Shown here piece after piece: positions 10,033-18,104 of a DNA stretch of 64,000 nucleotides. The notes under the pieces are model-generated. The model ran no database searches, was not told the origin of the DNA, and saw only the letters and a program-made list of their open reading frames with translations. Both the position numbers and the translations under genes were made by a program. The stretch's first letter is position 1. Each line of letters starts with the position of its first letter. The stretch is from Pseudomonas laurylsulfativorans (lineage in GTDB: Bacteria; Pseudomonadota; Gammaproteobacteria; Pseudomonadales; Pseudomonadaceae), in assembly GCF_002906155.1 (NCBI RefSeq), contig NZ_MUJK01000010.1, positions 124,001-188,000 on the forward strand, read 5' to 3'.

Positions 10033-10202
10033 TCGATACCGCCGTCGAGAGCGCCCGCACAGCGCCTCTCGGCCCGGGCCTGGCCCGCTTATAACTCATC
10101 GATCTAAAACTCCCCTTACCGATACAGGTCACTTTCTGAGTACCCGCCGTTTCGGTGCGGTAACGATTGACCCTCCCCAACGGAAAAACCGGTAAGGAAC
10201 TT

Positions 10203-11975
10203 ATGTGCGGATTAGCTGGCGAGTTACGTTTTGATCATCAACCTGCAGACCTTGCAGCCATTGAACGAATCACCCATCACCTGGCCCCTCGCGGCCCCGA
10301 CGCCTGGGGCTTTCATAGCCAGGGGCCGGTTGCCCTGGGCCATCGGCGCCTGAAAATCATGGACCTCTCGGACGGCTCGGCGCAGCCGATGATCGACCCG
10401 CAGTTGGGCTTGTCCCTGGCCTTCAACGGGGCGATCTACAACTTCCCGGAACTGCGCGCGGAGCTTGAAAGCCTGGGCTACGCCTTTTACTCCGACGGCG
10501 ACACCGAAGTGTTGCTCAAGGGCTATCACGCCTGGGGCGAGGCCTTGCTACCGAAACTCAACGGCATGTTTGCCTTTGCCATTTGGGAGCGCGACGCCCA
10601 ACGCCTGTTCATCGCCCGCGACCGTCTGGGTGTGAAGCCGTTGTACTTGTCGCGCACCGGCCAGCGCCTGCGCTTTGCTTCCGCGCTACCGGCATTGCTC
10701 AAGGGTGGCGACATCAACCCGATCCTCGATCCGGTGGCGCTCAATCACTACCTGAACTTCCATTCAGTGGTCCCGGCACCACGCACCTTGCTGGCGGGCA
10801 TCGAAAAGCTGCCGCCGGCCACCTGGATGCGCATCGAAGCCGATGGCCGCACCGAGCAGAAAACCTGGTGGACCCTGCCCTATGGCCCACACGACGATGA
10901 GAAAAAGCTGACCCTCGAAGACTGGCGCGACCGTGTGCTCGACAGTACCCGCGAAGCAGTCGCCATCCGCCAGCGGGCGGCCGTGGATGTCGGAGTGCTG
11001 CTGTCGGGCGGGGTCGATTCAAGCCTGCTGGTGGGCTTGTTGCGCGAAGTCGGCGTGGACAATCTGTCGACCTTCTCCATCGGTTTCCAGGATGCCGGTG
11101 GCGAGCGCGGTGACGAATTCCAGTACTCCGACCTGATCGCCCAACACTACGGCACCCAGCATCACCAACTGCGCATCGACGAAAAGGAGATCATCGAACA
11201 ACTGCCCGCCGCATTCCGCGCCATGAGCGAACCGATGGTCAGCCACGACTGCATCGCCTTCTACCTGTTGTCCCGGGAGGTGGCCAAGCATTGCAAGGTG
11301 GTGCAAAGCGGCCAGGGCGCCGACGAACTGTTCGCCGGTTACCACTGGTATCCGCAGGTGGACGGTGCGAGCGATCCGTATGCCGCGTACCGCGAAGCGT
11401 TTTTCGACCGCAGTTACGACGACTACGCTGCCACGGTCCAACCGAAATGGCTGACCGCGACTGACGCCGCTGGCGACTTCGTCAAAGCCCATTTCGCCCA
11501 GCCCGGTGCCGATGCGGCGGTGGACAAGGCCTTGCGCCTGGACAGCACAGTGATGCTGGTGGATGACCCGGTCAAACGCGTCGACAACATGACCATGGCC
11601 TGGGGTCTGGAAGCGCGCACGCCGTTTCTCGACTACCGCCTGGTGGAGCTGTCGGCACGGATTCCGGGGCGTTTCAAACTTCCGGACGGCGGTAAACAAG
11701 TGTTGAAGGAAGCCGCGCGGCAAGTGATTCCCAGTGAAGTGATCGACCGTAAGAAAGGTTACTTCCCGGTGCCGGGCCTCAAGCATTTGCAGGGCGACAC
11801 GCTGGACTGGGTGCGCGAGTTGCTGCTTGACCCCAGTCAGGATCGCGGCCTGTTCAACCCGGCGATGCTCGACCGCCTGCTGACCGATCCGCAGGGACAA
11901 TTGACACCGTTGCGTGGTTCAAAGCTGTGGCAACTGGCGGCCCTCAACCTGTGGCTCAGCGAACAAGGAATCTGA
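10203..11975 (+). CDS. asnO: N-acetylglutaminylglutamine amidotransferase (asparagine-synthase-like)
   Basis: This 590-residue class II amidotransferase starts with Met-Cys (MCGLAGELRF), so the N-terminal Cys nucleophile is exposed after Met removal. An Ntn glutaminase domain (about 2-190) is followed by an asparagine-synthetase synthase domain with the PP-loop LLSGGVDSS (near residue 264) and SGQGADELFAGYHW. ATG 10203 is required for the Cys2 nucleophile; AAGGAAC lies just upstream. It is the first gene of a three-gene set and amidates the Ngg dipeptide product to make the osmolyte NAGGN. Synteny with P. aeruginosa supports this role over a general asparagine synthetase. Confidence 0.9.
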   Translation: MCGLAGELRFDHQPADLAAIERITHHLAPRGPDAWGFHSQGPVALGHRRLKIMDLSDGSAQPMIDPQLGLSLAFNGAIYNFPELRAELESLGYAFYSDGDTEVLLKGYHAWGEALLPKLNGMFAFAIWERDAQRLFIARDRLGVKPLYLSRTGQRLRFASALPALLKGGDINPILDPVALNHYLNFHSVVPAPRTLLAGIEKLPPATWMRIEADGRTEQKTWWTLPYGPHDDEKKLTLEDWRDRVLDSTREAVAIRQRAAVDVGVLLSGGVDSSLLVGLLREVGVDNLSTFSIGFQDAGGERGDEFQYSDLIAQHYGTQHHQLRIDEKEIIEQLPAAFRAMSEPMVSHDCIAFYLLSREVAKHCKVVQSGQGADELFAGYHWYPQVDGASDPYAAYREAFFDRSYDDYAATVQPKWLTATDAAGDFVKAHFAQPGADAAVDKALRLDSTVMLVDDPVKRVDNMTMAWGLEARTPFLDYRLVELSARIPGRFKLPDGGKQVLKEAARQVIPSEVIDRKKGYFPVPGLKHLQGDTLDWVRELLLDPSQDRGLFNPAMLDRLLTDPQGQLTPLRGSKLWQLAALNLWLSEQGI

Positions 11976-11978
11976 CCG

Positions 11979-13727
11979 ATGAAACCTCACGCCACGGCTT
12001 ACAGCCAACGCCTGTTGCGCGGCCAGTCGCCTTCCTACGAACGCTTGCAGGCACGCCTGGCCGAAGACGGCTGTGCGCTCGGCGCGGCACCGATTGCCGT
12101 GCATTGCGGTTGGGGCCGCTTGCTGATCGGCCACACCTTTGCCGATGCCGCGAGCCTCGCCGGGGAGTTGCTCAACGAACAGCCCGGCGAGCGGGACATC
12201 GCCCTGTACGTCGCCGCGCCCCAGCAAGTGCTGGGGCTGGAGCCGACGCAGCTGTTCCTCGACCCTTCCGATACCCTGCGCCTGTGGTTCAGCGATTACC
12301 GTCAGGCGACCCGGGTGTTTCGCGGTTTCCGTATTCGGCGCGCGCAAAGCGACGCCGACTGGCAGGCCATCAATCATCTGTATCAGGCGCGCGGCATGCT
12401 GCCGATCGATGCCACCCTGCTCACTGCGCGTCATCTGGGTGGCCCGGTGTACTGGCTGGCCGAAGACGAAGACAGCGGTGCGGTCATCGGCAGCGTCATG
12501 GGCCTCAATCATGAAAAAGCCTTCAACGATCCGGAGCACGGCAGCAGCCTGTGGTGCCTGGCGGTCGACCCGCAATGTGCGCGGCCAGGTGTGGGTGAAG
12601 TGCTGGTGCGGCATTTGATCGAACACTTCATGAGTCGCGGGCTCGCCTGCCTCGACCTGTCGGTGCTGCACGACAACCGCCAGGCGAAAAGCCTTTACGC
12701 CAAGCTCGGTTTTCGCAACCTGTCGACCTTTGCCATCAAGCGCAAGAACGGCATCAATCAACCGCTGTTTCTCGGGCCAGGCCCAGAAGCCGCGTTCAAC
12801 CCCTATGCGCGGATCATTGTCGAGGAAGCTCACCGTCGCGGTATCGATGTGCAAGTCGATGACGCCGACGCCGGGATGTTCACCCTCAGCCATGGCGGGC
12901 GCCGGGTACGCTGCCGCGAGTCCCTGAGCGACCTGACCAGCGCCATCAGCATGAGCCTATGCCAGGACAAAAGCCTGACCCACAAAGCGCTCAAGGCTGC
13001 CGGATTGAACCTGCCGGCACAGCAATTGGCGGGTAACGCCGATGACAATCTGGCGTTCCTCGATGAGCACCAGCGCGTGGTGGTCAAGCCACTGGACGGT
13101 GAACAGGGCCAAGGCGTGGCGGTCGACTTGCAGACCATCGAAGAGGTGCAGCAAGCCATCGACGCCGCCCGCCAATTTGACAGCCGCGTGCTGCTGGAAA
13201 GCTTTCACCAAGGCCTGGACCTGCGAATCCTGGTGATCGGTTTTGAAGTGGTCGCGGCCGCGATTCGCCGGCCGGCCGAGGTGATCGGCGACGGCCAACA
13301 CGCCATCGGCGCCTTGATCGAAGCCCAGAGCCGGCGGCGACAAGCGGCCACGGGCGGCGAAAGCAAGATCCCGCTGGACCCGGAAACCCAGCGCACCTTG
13401 CTTGCCGCCGGTTATGACTACAGCAGCATCTTGCCGGCGGGCGAGCACCTGTTCGTACGACGCACGGCGAATTTGCACACTGGCGGCATTCTCGAGGACG
13501 TCACGGCGATCCTGCACCCGACGCTGCTGGAAGCGGCGGTGCGGGCCGCGCGGGCGCTGGATATTCCGGTAGTCGGCCTCGACCTGATGGTGTCTGCCGC
13601 TGACCAGCCGAACTACGTGTTTATCGAAGCCAATGAACGGGCCGGGCTGGCCAATCATGAACCGCAGCCCACGGCGGAGCGGTTTGTGGATTTGTTGTTT
13701 CCGCACAGTCAGTCGGTGGTCTCCTAG
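11979..13727 (+). CDS. ngg: N-acetylglutaminylglutamine synthetase, GNAT plus ATP-grasp fusion
   Basis: This 582-residue protein combines an acetyltransferase domain (GNAT, about 110-265, with VDPQCARPGVGEVLV as acetyl-CoA loop) and an ATP-grasp ligase domain (about 285-575, with VVVKPLDGEQGQGVAVDL and the metal-binding VFIEANERAG). It N-acetylates glutamine and ligates a second glutamine to give N-acetylglutaminylglutamine. The start lies three bases after the asnO stop, indicating tight coupling. The family is known from osmotically stressed pseudomonads and rhizobia. Confidence 0.93.
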   Translation: MKPHATAYSQRLLRGQSPSYERLQARLAEDGCALGAAPIAVHCGWGRLLIGHTFADAASLAGELLNEQPGERDIALYVAAPQQVLGLEPTQLFLDPSDTLRLWFSDYRQATRVFRGFRIRRAQSDADWQAINHLYQARGMLPIDATLLTARHLGGPVYWLAEDEDSGAVIGSVMGLNHEKAFNDPEHGSSLWCLAVDPQCARPGVGEVLVRHLIEHFMSRGLACLDLSVLHDNRQAKSLYAKLGFRNLSTFAIKRKNGINQPLFLGPGPEAAFNPYARIIVEEAHRRGIDVQVDDADAGMFTLSHGGRRVRCRESLSDLTSAISMSLCQDKSLTHKALKAAGLNLPAQQLAGNADDNLAFLDEHQRVVVKPLDGEQGQGVAVDLQTIEEVQQAIDAARQFDSRVLLESFHQGLDLRILVIGFEVVAAAIRRPAEVIGDGQHAIGALIEAQSRRRQAATGGESKIPLDPETQRTLLAAGYDYSSILPAGEHLFVRRTANLHTGGILEDVTAILHPTLLEAAVRAARALDIPVVGLDLMVSAADQPNYVFIEANERAGLANHEPQPTAERFVDLLFPHSQSVVS

Positions 13728-13750
13728 TCATGCGGTGCCTGGACTGGCCC

Positions 13751-13814
13751 CATCGCTGGCAAGCCCACTCCCACATTGGAATGAGTCCCTGTAGGAGCTG
13801 GCTTGCCAGCGAAG
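13751..13814. repeat. REP pair between ngg and the M42 peptidase gene
   Basis: Two facing REP units, GCTGGCAAGCCCACTCCCACA and TGTAGGAGCTGGCTTGCCAGC, lie within the NAGGN operon. A REP here could give separate mRNA stability to the upstream pair. Confidence 0.88.
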
Positions 13815-13884
13815 GCGGCATGACAGGCAACAAATAAGCCCCCTCATCGAAACCATCGATGGCCTCAATACATCAGGAGTTTCC

Positions 13885-15075
13885 ATGACCAGCAAAATCC
13901 CCGAACCAGACCTCGCTTACCTGCAAAAAGTGCTGCTGGAAATGCTCGCCATTCCCAGCCCCACCGGGTTCACCGATACCATCGTGCGCTACGTCGCCGA
14001 GCGCCTGGAAGAACTCGGCATTCCCTTCGAAATGACCCGTCGCGGCACCATCCGTGCCACGCTCAAGGGCAGGAAAAACAGCCCCGATCGCGCCGTCTCC
14101 GCCCACCTGGACACCATCGGCGCGGCGGTGCGCGCGGTGAAGGACAACGGCCGCCTGACCCTCGCACCGGTCGGCTGCTGGTCCAGCCGTTTTGCCGAAG
14201 GCAGCCGGGTCAGCCTGTTTACCGACAACGGCGTGATCCGCGGCAGCGTATTGCCGCTGATGGCGTCCGGACACGCGTTCAACACCGCTGTGGATGAGAT
14301 GCCGATCAGTTGGGATCACATCGAATTGCGCCTGGACGCCTACTGCGCCACCCGTGCCGACTGCGAATCGCTGGGCATCAGCGTCGGCGATTTCGTCGCC
14401 TTCGACCCGCTGCCGGAGTTCACCGAAAGCGGCCACATCAGCGCCCGCCACCTCGACGACAAGGCCGGGGTGGCCGCGCTGCTGGCGGCGCTCAAAGCCA
14501 TCGTCGACAGCGGTGAAGAGCTGATGATCGACTGCCATCCGCTGTTCACTATCACCGAGGAAACCGGCAGCGGCGCGGCGGCGGCGTTGCCCTGGGACGT
14601 CAGTGAATTCGTCGGCATCGACATCGCACCGGTCGCGCCAGGCCAACACTCCAGCGAACATGCGGTGAGCATCGCGATGCAGGATTCCGGCGGGCCGTAT
14701 GACTATCACCTGTCGCGCCACCTCCTGCGCCTGGCCAGCGACAACGAGTTACCGGCACGCCGCGACCTGTTCCGCTATTACTTCAGCGACGCCCATTCGG
14801 CGGTGACCGCCGGCCACGACATTCGCACCGCCCTGCTCGCCTTCGGCTGCGATGCCACCCATGGTTACGAGCGCACCCACATCGACAGCCTCGCCGCCCT
14901 GAGCCGCCTGCTCGGTGCGTACATCCTCAGCCCGCCGGTGTTTGCCAGCGATGCACAACCGGCCACGGGCTCACTGGACCGCTTCAGCCATCAGCTCGAA
15001 CATGACACACAGATGGAAAGCGATACGCGGGTACCGTCGGTGGATAGCCTGGTGGGGCAGCGGTCGGAGAACTGA
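13885..15075 (+). CDS. Osmoprotectant NAGGN system M42 family peptidase
   Basis: This 396-residue zinc aminopeptidase of family M42 shows all expected metal-binding and catalytic motifs: AHLDTIG, HLDDKAGV, the catalytic EETGSG, GIDIAPV and the terminal H of ERTHID. The M42 member next to asnO and ngg is a recognised subfamily thought to handle or degrade NAGGN. That assignment comes from context, not from an assay known to me. AGGAG lies upstream of ATG 13885. The last 30 or so residues are hydrophilic and poorly conserved. Confidence 0.9.
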   Translation: MTSKIPEPDLAYLQKVLLEMLAIPSPTGFTDTIVRYVAERLEELGIPFEMTRRGTIRATLKGRKNSPDRAVSAHLDTIGAAVRAVKDNGRLTLAPVGCWSSRFAEGSRVSLFTDNGVIRGSVLPLMASGHAFNTAVDEMPISWDHIELRLDAYCATRADCESLGISVGDFVAFDPLPEFTESGHISARHLDDKAGVAALLAALKAIVDSGEELMIDCHPLFTITEETGSGAAAALPWDVSEFVGIDIAPVAPGQHSSEHAVSIAMQDSGGPYDYHLSRHLLRLASDNELPARRDLFRYYFSDAHSAVTAGHDIRTALLAFGCDATHGYERTHIDSLAALSRLLGAYILSPPVFASDAQPATGSLDRFSHQLEHDTQMESDTRVPSVDSLVGQRSEN

Positions 15076-15103
15076 TCCGATTTTTTTGTTGCTGGACAGA
15101 TCG

Positions 15104-15170
15104 CCATCGCGAGCAAGCTCGCACACAGGGGAATGCGATCACCTGTGGGAGCGAGCTTGCTCGCGATGGC
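15104..15170. repeat. REP pair (GAGCGAGCTTGCTCGCGAT type)
   Basis: Inverted REP pair just after the M42 peptidase gene, at the end of the NAGGN operon. Confidence 0.9.
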
Positions 15171-15256
15171 GGCGGATCAGACAACATAAAACGACCAAAC
15201 TAGCGGCAATCTCACATTCGCCGTAGCATCGCGCCATTGATCCAACCGAGGTGCCT

Positions 15257-15484
15257 ATGCTGATCCCCCACGACCAACTTCAAGTCGACACCCTCACCCG
15301 CCTGATCGAGGATTTCGTGACCCGCGACGGCACGGACAATGGTGACGACACGACACTGGAAACCCGTGTCCTGCGCGTGCGCCAGGCATTGATCAAGGGG
15401 CAGGCACTGATTGTCTTCGACCCGGAAAGCGAGCAATGCCAACTGATGCTCAAGCACGACGTGCCCAAGCATCTGTTTGACTGA
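15257..15484 (+). CDS. YheU family small protein
   Basis: This 75-residue protein matches the YheU (UPF0270) family: it starts MLIPHDQL, has the TLTRLIEDFVTRDGT segment and ends QLMLKHDVPKHLF. The function is unknown. ATG 15257 has GAGG five bases upstream; a GTG two codons earlier is in frame but overlaps that site. It is convergent with the csrA-like gene, with four bases between them. Confidence 0.88.
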   Translation: MLIPHDQLQVDTLTRLIEDFVTRDGTDNGDDTTLETRVLRVRQALIKGQALIVFDPESEQCQLMLKHDVPKHLFD

Positions 15485-15488
15485 GCCT

Positions 15489-15674
15489 TCAGCGACCCTT
15501 GGTTTTCGCCAGTTTTTTCTGGATCCGTTCGTAGATTTCCGAGCGGTGCACATTGACGTCCTGCGGCGCTTCGACGCCAAAACGAATGTTGCTTCCGTTG
15601 ATCGCGAGTACGCGCACGGAAATGTTGTCACCGATGGAAATGGTTTCGCCCACGATGCGAGTGAGTACGAGCAT
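15489..15674 (-). CDS. CsrA/RsmA family RNA-binding regulator, RsmI-like paralogue
   Basis: This 61-residue protein is a full-length CsrA homologue: [16 protein letters not shown] at the N-terminus, the [11 protein letters not shown] helix and a basic tail. CsrA proteins bind ANGGA motifs in mRNA leaders and block or stabilise translation; in pseudomonads they are titrated by the Gac-controlled Rsm RNAs. It departs from the RsmA and RsmE sequences I remember ([15 protein letters not shown]-type core) and is closer to the third paralogue, RsmI. The paralogue name is tentative. AAGGA lies upstream of ATG 15674. Confidence 0.9.
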   Translation of the reverse strand: MLVLTRIVGETISIGDNISVRVLAINGSNIRFGVEAPQDVNVHRSEIYERIQKKLAKTKGR

Positions 15675-15827
15675 GAGGAGTGTCCTTCAGGGGTTACGGG
15701 CCCTTGAAGATGCCCGGCCTCCGGTATGCCTACAATGCTCCGACAGCAAACCAGACCGGACTGACAGCCATGACACCCCACGCTTACGGAAAAGTCTGAC
15801 AGGCCGGTTGATTGTAGGGCTGATCTG

Positions 15828-16160
15828 TCAGGACGCGGAGAATCGCGGTCCGAACAGGATGATGCTCGCGCCCGCCACACACAACGCCACGCCGAGCCAG
15901 TCCGAACCCAGCGGACGAATCCGCTCGACCACGGCCAACCAGCCGATTGAGGCAATGATGTAGATGCCACCGTAAGCGGCGTAGGCGCGGCCGGCATAGG
16001 TGGCTTCGATACGGGTCAGCAACAGGGCAAACAGGGTCAGGCTGAGGAGCGCCGGCAGCACCCACCACATGCTTTTACCCTGGCGCAGCCACATCCAGAA
16101 CGCGAAGCAACCGGCAATTTCGAACAGCGCGGCGAGGAAAAACCACAGGTAATTGAGCAT
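15828..16160 (-). CDS. YnfA family small inner-membrane protein
   Basis: This 110-residue protein has four predicted membrane helices and matches YnfA (UPF0060): [17 protein letters not shown] in helix 1, [10 protein letters not shown] in helix 3 and a DxxG loop before the last helix. The fold resembles small multidrug resistance pumps, but transport function is unproven for most members. The family length is about 108, so it is intact. Confidence 0.92.
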   Translation of the reverse strand: MLNYLWFFLAALFEIAGCFAFWMWLRQGKSMWWVLPALLSLTLFALLLTRIEATYAGRAYAAYGGIYIIASIGWLAVVERIRPLGSDWLGVALCVAGASIILFGPRFSAS

Positions 16161-16224
16161 GCAAGCGTCTCGCGAGGATGGCCGATGGCGGCCACCCTAA
16201 CCACAGCGTTGCCTGCGGGCAAGA

Positions 16225-17040
16225 TCAGCTTGCGGATTGCCTGGCCTTGGCGCGCATTTTGTCGGCCATGGCGGTCATTTCGTTGTAGAGCAATTGCGGG
16301 TTCTTCTGCTTGATCGCCCAGGCCATGCGGCCCTGTTCGTGGGGCAGGATCATGAACTCCCCGGCGGCGACCTGCCGGTAGATATAGTCGGCGATATCAG
16401 CGGCGCTGATCGGCGAGCTTTCCAGCAACTTGCCGACCTGGGCTTTCATGGCCGGGGTCGGGCCACGGAAGGAGTCCAGCAGGTTGGTCTGGAAGAATGA
16501 CGGACACACCACATGCACGCCAACTTCCTGATGCGCCAGCTCGATCAGCAGGCTTTCGGACAACGCCACCACGCCCGCCTTGGCCACGTTGTAGTTGCTC
16601 ATCGCCGGGCCTTGCATCAGCGCGGCCATGGACGCGATGTTGATGATCTTGCCTTTGCTTTTTTCCAGCAATGGCAGAAAAGCCTTGCAGCCCTTGACCA
16701 CACCCATCAGGTTGATTGCGATCTGCCAGTCCCAGTCCTCCAGCGACAACTCACTGAAGAACCCGCCAGACGCTACACCCGCGTTATTGACGATGACATC
16801 GATGCCGCCAAGTTTGACTTCGCAAGCCTGGGCGAACGCCGTCAGCTGACTGTAATCGCGTACGTCGCAGCGTTGGATAAAACCATCGCCACCGGCTTCA
16901 CGGACCAGCTTGAGAGTTTCCTGCAAGCCGGGCTCGCTGACATCCGACAAGGCCAGTTGCCAGCCTTCACGCGCCCAGCGCAGCGCGATTTCGCGACCCA
17001 GGCCAGAGCCTGCACCAGTGATCATCATGCGATTTTGCAT
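16225..17040 (-). CDS. SDR family oxidoreductase
   Basis: This 271-residue short-chain dehydrogenase has the cofactor loop TGAGSGLGREIA near the N-terminus, NNAGVASGG, the catalytic Ser in INIASMAALMQG and YNVAKAG (Tyr/Lys pair). A C-terminal extension (about 235-271) is rich in Lys, Met and Gln. ATG 17040 (MQNRMMITGAG) is the classical start for such proteins; an in-frame extension to 17157 is unsupported. The substrate is unknown. It is a single gene. Confidence 0.87.
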   Translation of the reverse strand: MQNRMMITGAGSGLGREIALRWAREGWQLALSDVSEPGLQETLKLVREAGGDGFIQRCDVRDYSQLTAFAQACEVKLGGIDVIVNNAGVASGGFFSELSLEDWDWQIAINLMGVVKGCKAFLPLLEKSKGKIINIASMAALMQGPAMSNYNVAKAGVVALSESLLIELAHQEVGVHVVCPSFFQTNLLDSFRGPTPAMKAQVGKLLESSPISAADIADYIYRQVAAGEFMILPHEQGRMAWAIKQKNPQLLYNEMTAMADKMRAKARQSAS

Positions 17041-17325
17041 AGCAAACAGCCTTGTTGTTCTCGGAAGATGCACCGAGTGTAGCGAAGGAAATTGCCCGAC
17101 CCACGCTCCATCAAATTGCTGAATGGCCCAAGCAAACCGCGGCCGCGCCCGAAGCAACTAAGGCCACCACAAAAGAAATAAGAACCCGTGCGAAATACTT
17201 CAAAAAAACTTGGAATTTTCCTGCACGCGCAAGAGTCCGATTTTTTAAGCAGCTCGAATTTACTTCATTCCCGCTGACCTAGATTGGCATGGTCAATCCA
17301 CTGCATTTTCGACAAGGAAATAGAC

Positions 17326-17478
17326 ATGGGCACAATACTGATCATCATTCTGATCCTGTTACTGATCGGTGGTTTACCGGTCTTCCCGCACTCCAGAAGT
17401 TGGGGTTACGGCCCGTCCGGAATCCTCGGCGTGGTGTTGGTGGTGATACTGATCCTGTTGTTGCTCGGCAAGATATGA
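17326..17478 (+). CDS. DUF3309 family 50-residue membrane peptide
   Basis: The 50-residue sequence has two hydrophobic helices (about 2-16 and 32-48, very rich in Ile and Leu) separated by a loop containing PVFPHSRSWGYGPSG, the DUF3309 signature. The function is unknown. ATG 17326 has AAGGAA nine bases upstream; an earlier in-frame start at 17284 is unneeded. The upstream DNA is AT-rich relative to the genome. Confidence 0.8.
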   Translation: MGTILIIILILLLIGGLPVFPHSRSWGYGPSGILGVVLVVILILLLLGKI

Positions 17479-17514
17479 AAGTCTGACAAGCCGATAGAAA
17501 CCAGCGAAAAAGAT

Positions 17515-17543
17515 GATGCCAGTCACTCAATCTGACTGGCATC
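17515..17543 (-). terminator. Hairpin with T-run on the minus strand
   Basis: Perfect ten-base arms GATGCCAGTC and GACTGGCATC have a nine-base loop. On the minus strand they are followed by ATCTTTTTCG, so they look like a terminator for something transcribed leftward from about 17.9 kb. Confidence 0.6.
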
Positions 17544-17554
17544 GTTGCCTTGAT

Positions 17555-17959
17555 TCATACGTTAGTGAATATTCCGCTGAGGGGATCGATATTGCCGCCA
17601 TAAGGCACGCTAGTTCCGGCGGCCTTGGCTACGGTTGCCCAGATACGCTGCATGTCGACGAAGTTCTTACCGATCACCGGGTTCCCCGTGTGGTGCTGAC
17701 GATCGGCCTGCGACGTAACGTTGAAGTGGCGAACCACCTGAACCGAAGTGGCAGGCCAAAAAGAGCCCTAGCCAACCCCGGCGTTTCTATTGGAATGTCT
17801 TCCAATGCGGTTCCACTGCATGACCAAGACATGGCACGAAAGCCATAGAGACAGGAACAGACAGACATTCATCCTTGCAACACTGCCCACTTTCAACGTC
17901 GCTGTTGCAAACGTTGGATCAGATACCTGAAGCACCTGTATGAAATCCCCAACCCCCAA
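17555..17959 (-). pseudogene. Possible broken gene with one in-frame amber codon
   Basis: The reading frame is open from 17959 to 17768, meets a single TAG at 17768-17770, then continues open to 17555. The second part reads WPATSVQVVRHFNVTSQADR and onward to GTSVPYGGNIDPLSGIF, which looks protein-like, and a hairpin terminator follows. I do not recognise the family. A different frame upstream (ALEDIPIETPGLARALF) also looks coding, so two frameshifts are an alternative. The gap 17479-18104 holds nothing else convincing. Confidence 0.25.
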
Positions 17960-18027
17960 GAGTGTCTACTGTCAAAGTTGACAGGTATGACCCACGGGGA
18001 CGGTAAATCGCCACCCGGCAGGCATAA

Positions 18028-18058
18028 AAAAATCCGATGCCAGTGCAGGCATCGGATT
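18028..18058 (-). terminator. Terminator of the LTA-synthase-like gene
   Basis: Eleven-base arms AATCCGATGCC / GGCATCGGATT with loop AGTGCA are followed on the minus strand by a run of T. This hairpin is nearly the same as one inside the IS4 element at 62631-62662. Confidence 0.85.
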
Positions 18059-18104
18059 CTGTTTTTTGTTGCCTGGGATCAGGCAGCAAGACCTGACGGG
18101 TTAC

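Noticed and set aside
10081-10202. AlgU-type promoter before the NAGGN operon
   Set aside because: AAAACT and TCTGA are present but 23 bases apart; AlgU promoters need about 16-17.
15780-15835. Terminator after ynfA (CTGACAG / CTGTCAG arms)
   Set aside because: Arms are far apart, stem is weak and the T-run is short.
17513-17848. 111-codon plus-strand frame after the DUF3309 gene
   Set aside because: It begins in a hairpin, lacks a ribosome site and family match, and the opposite strand has the better candidate.
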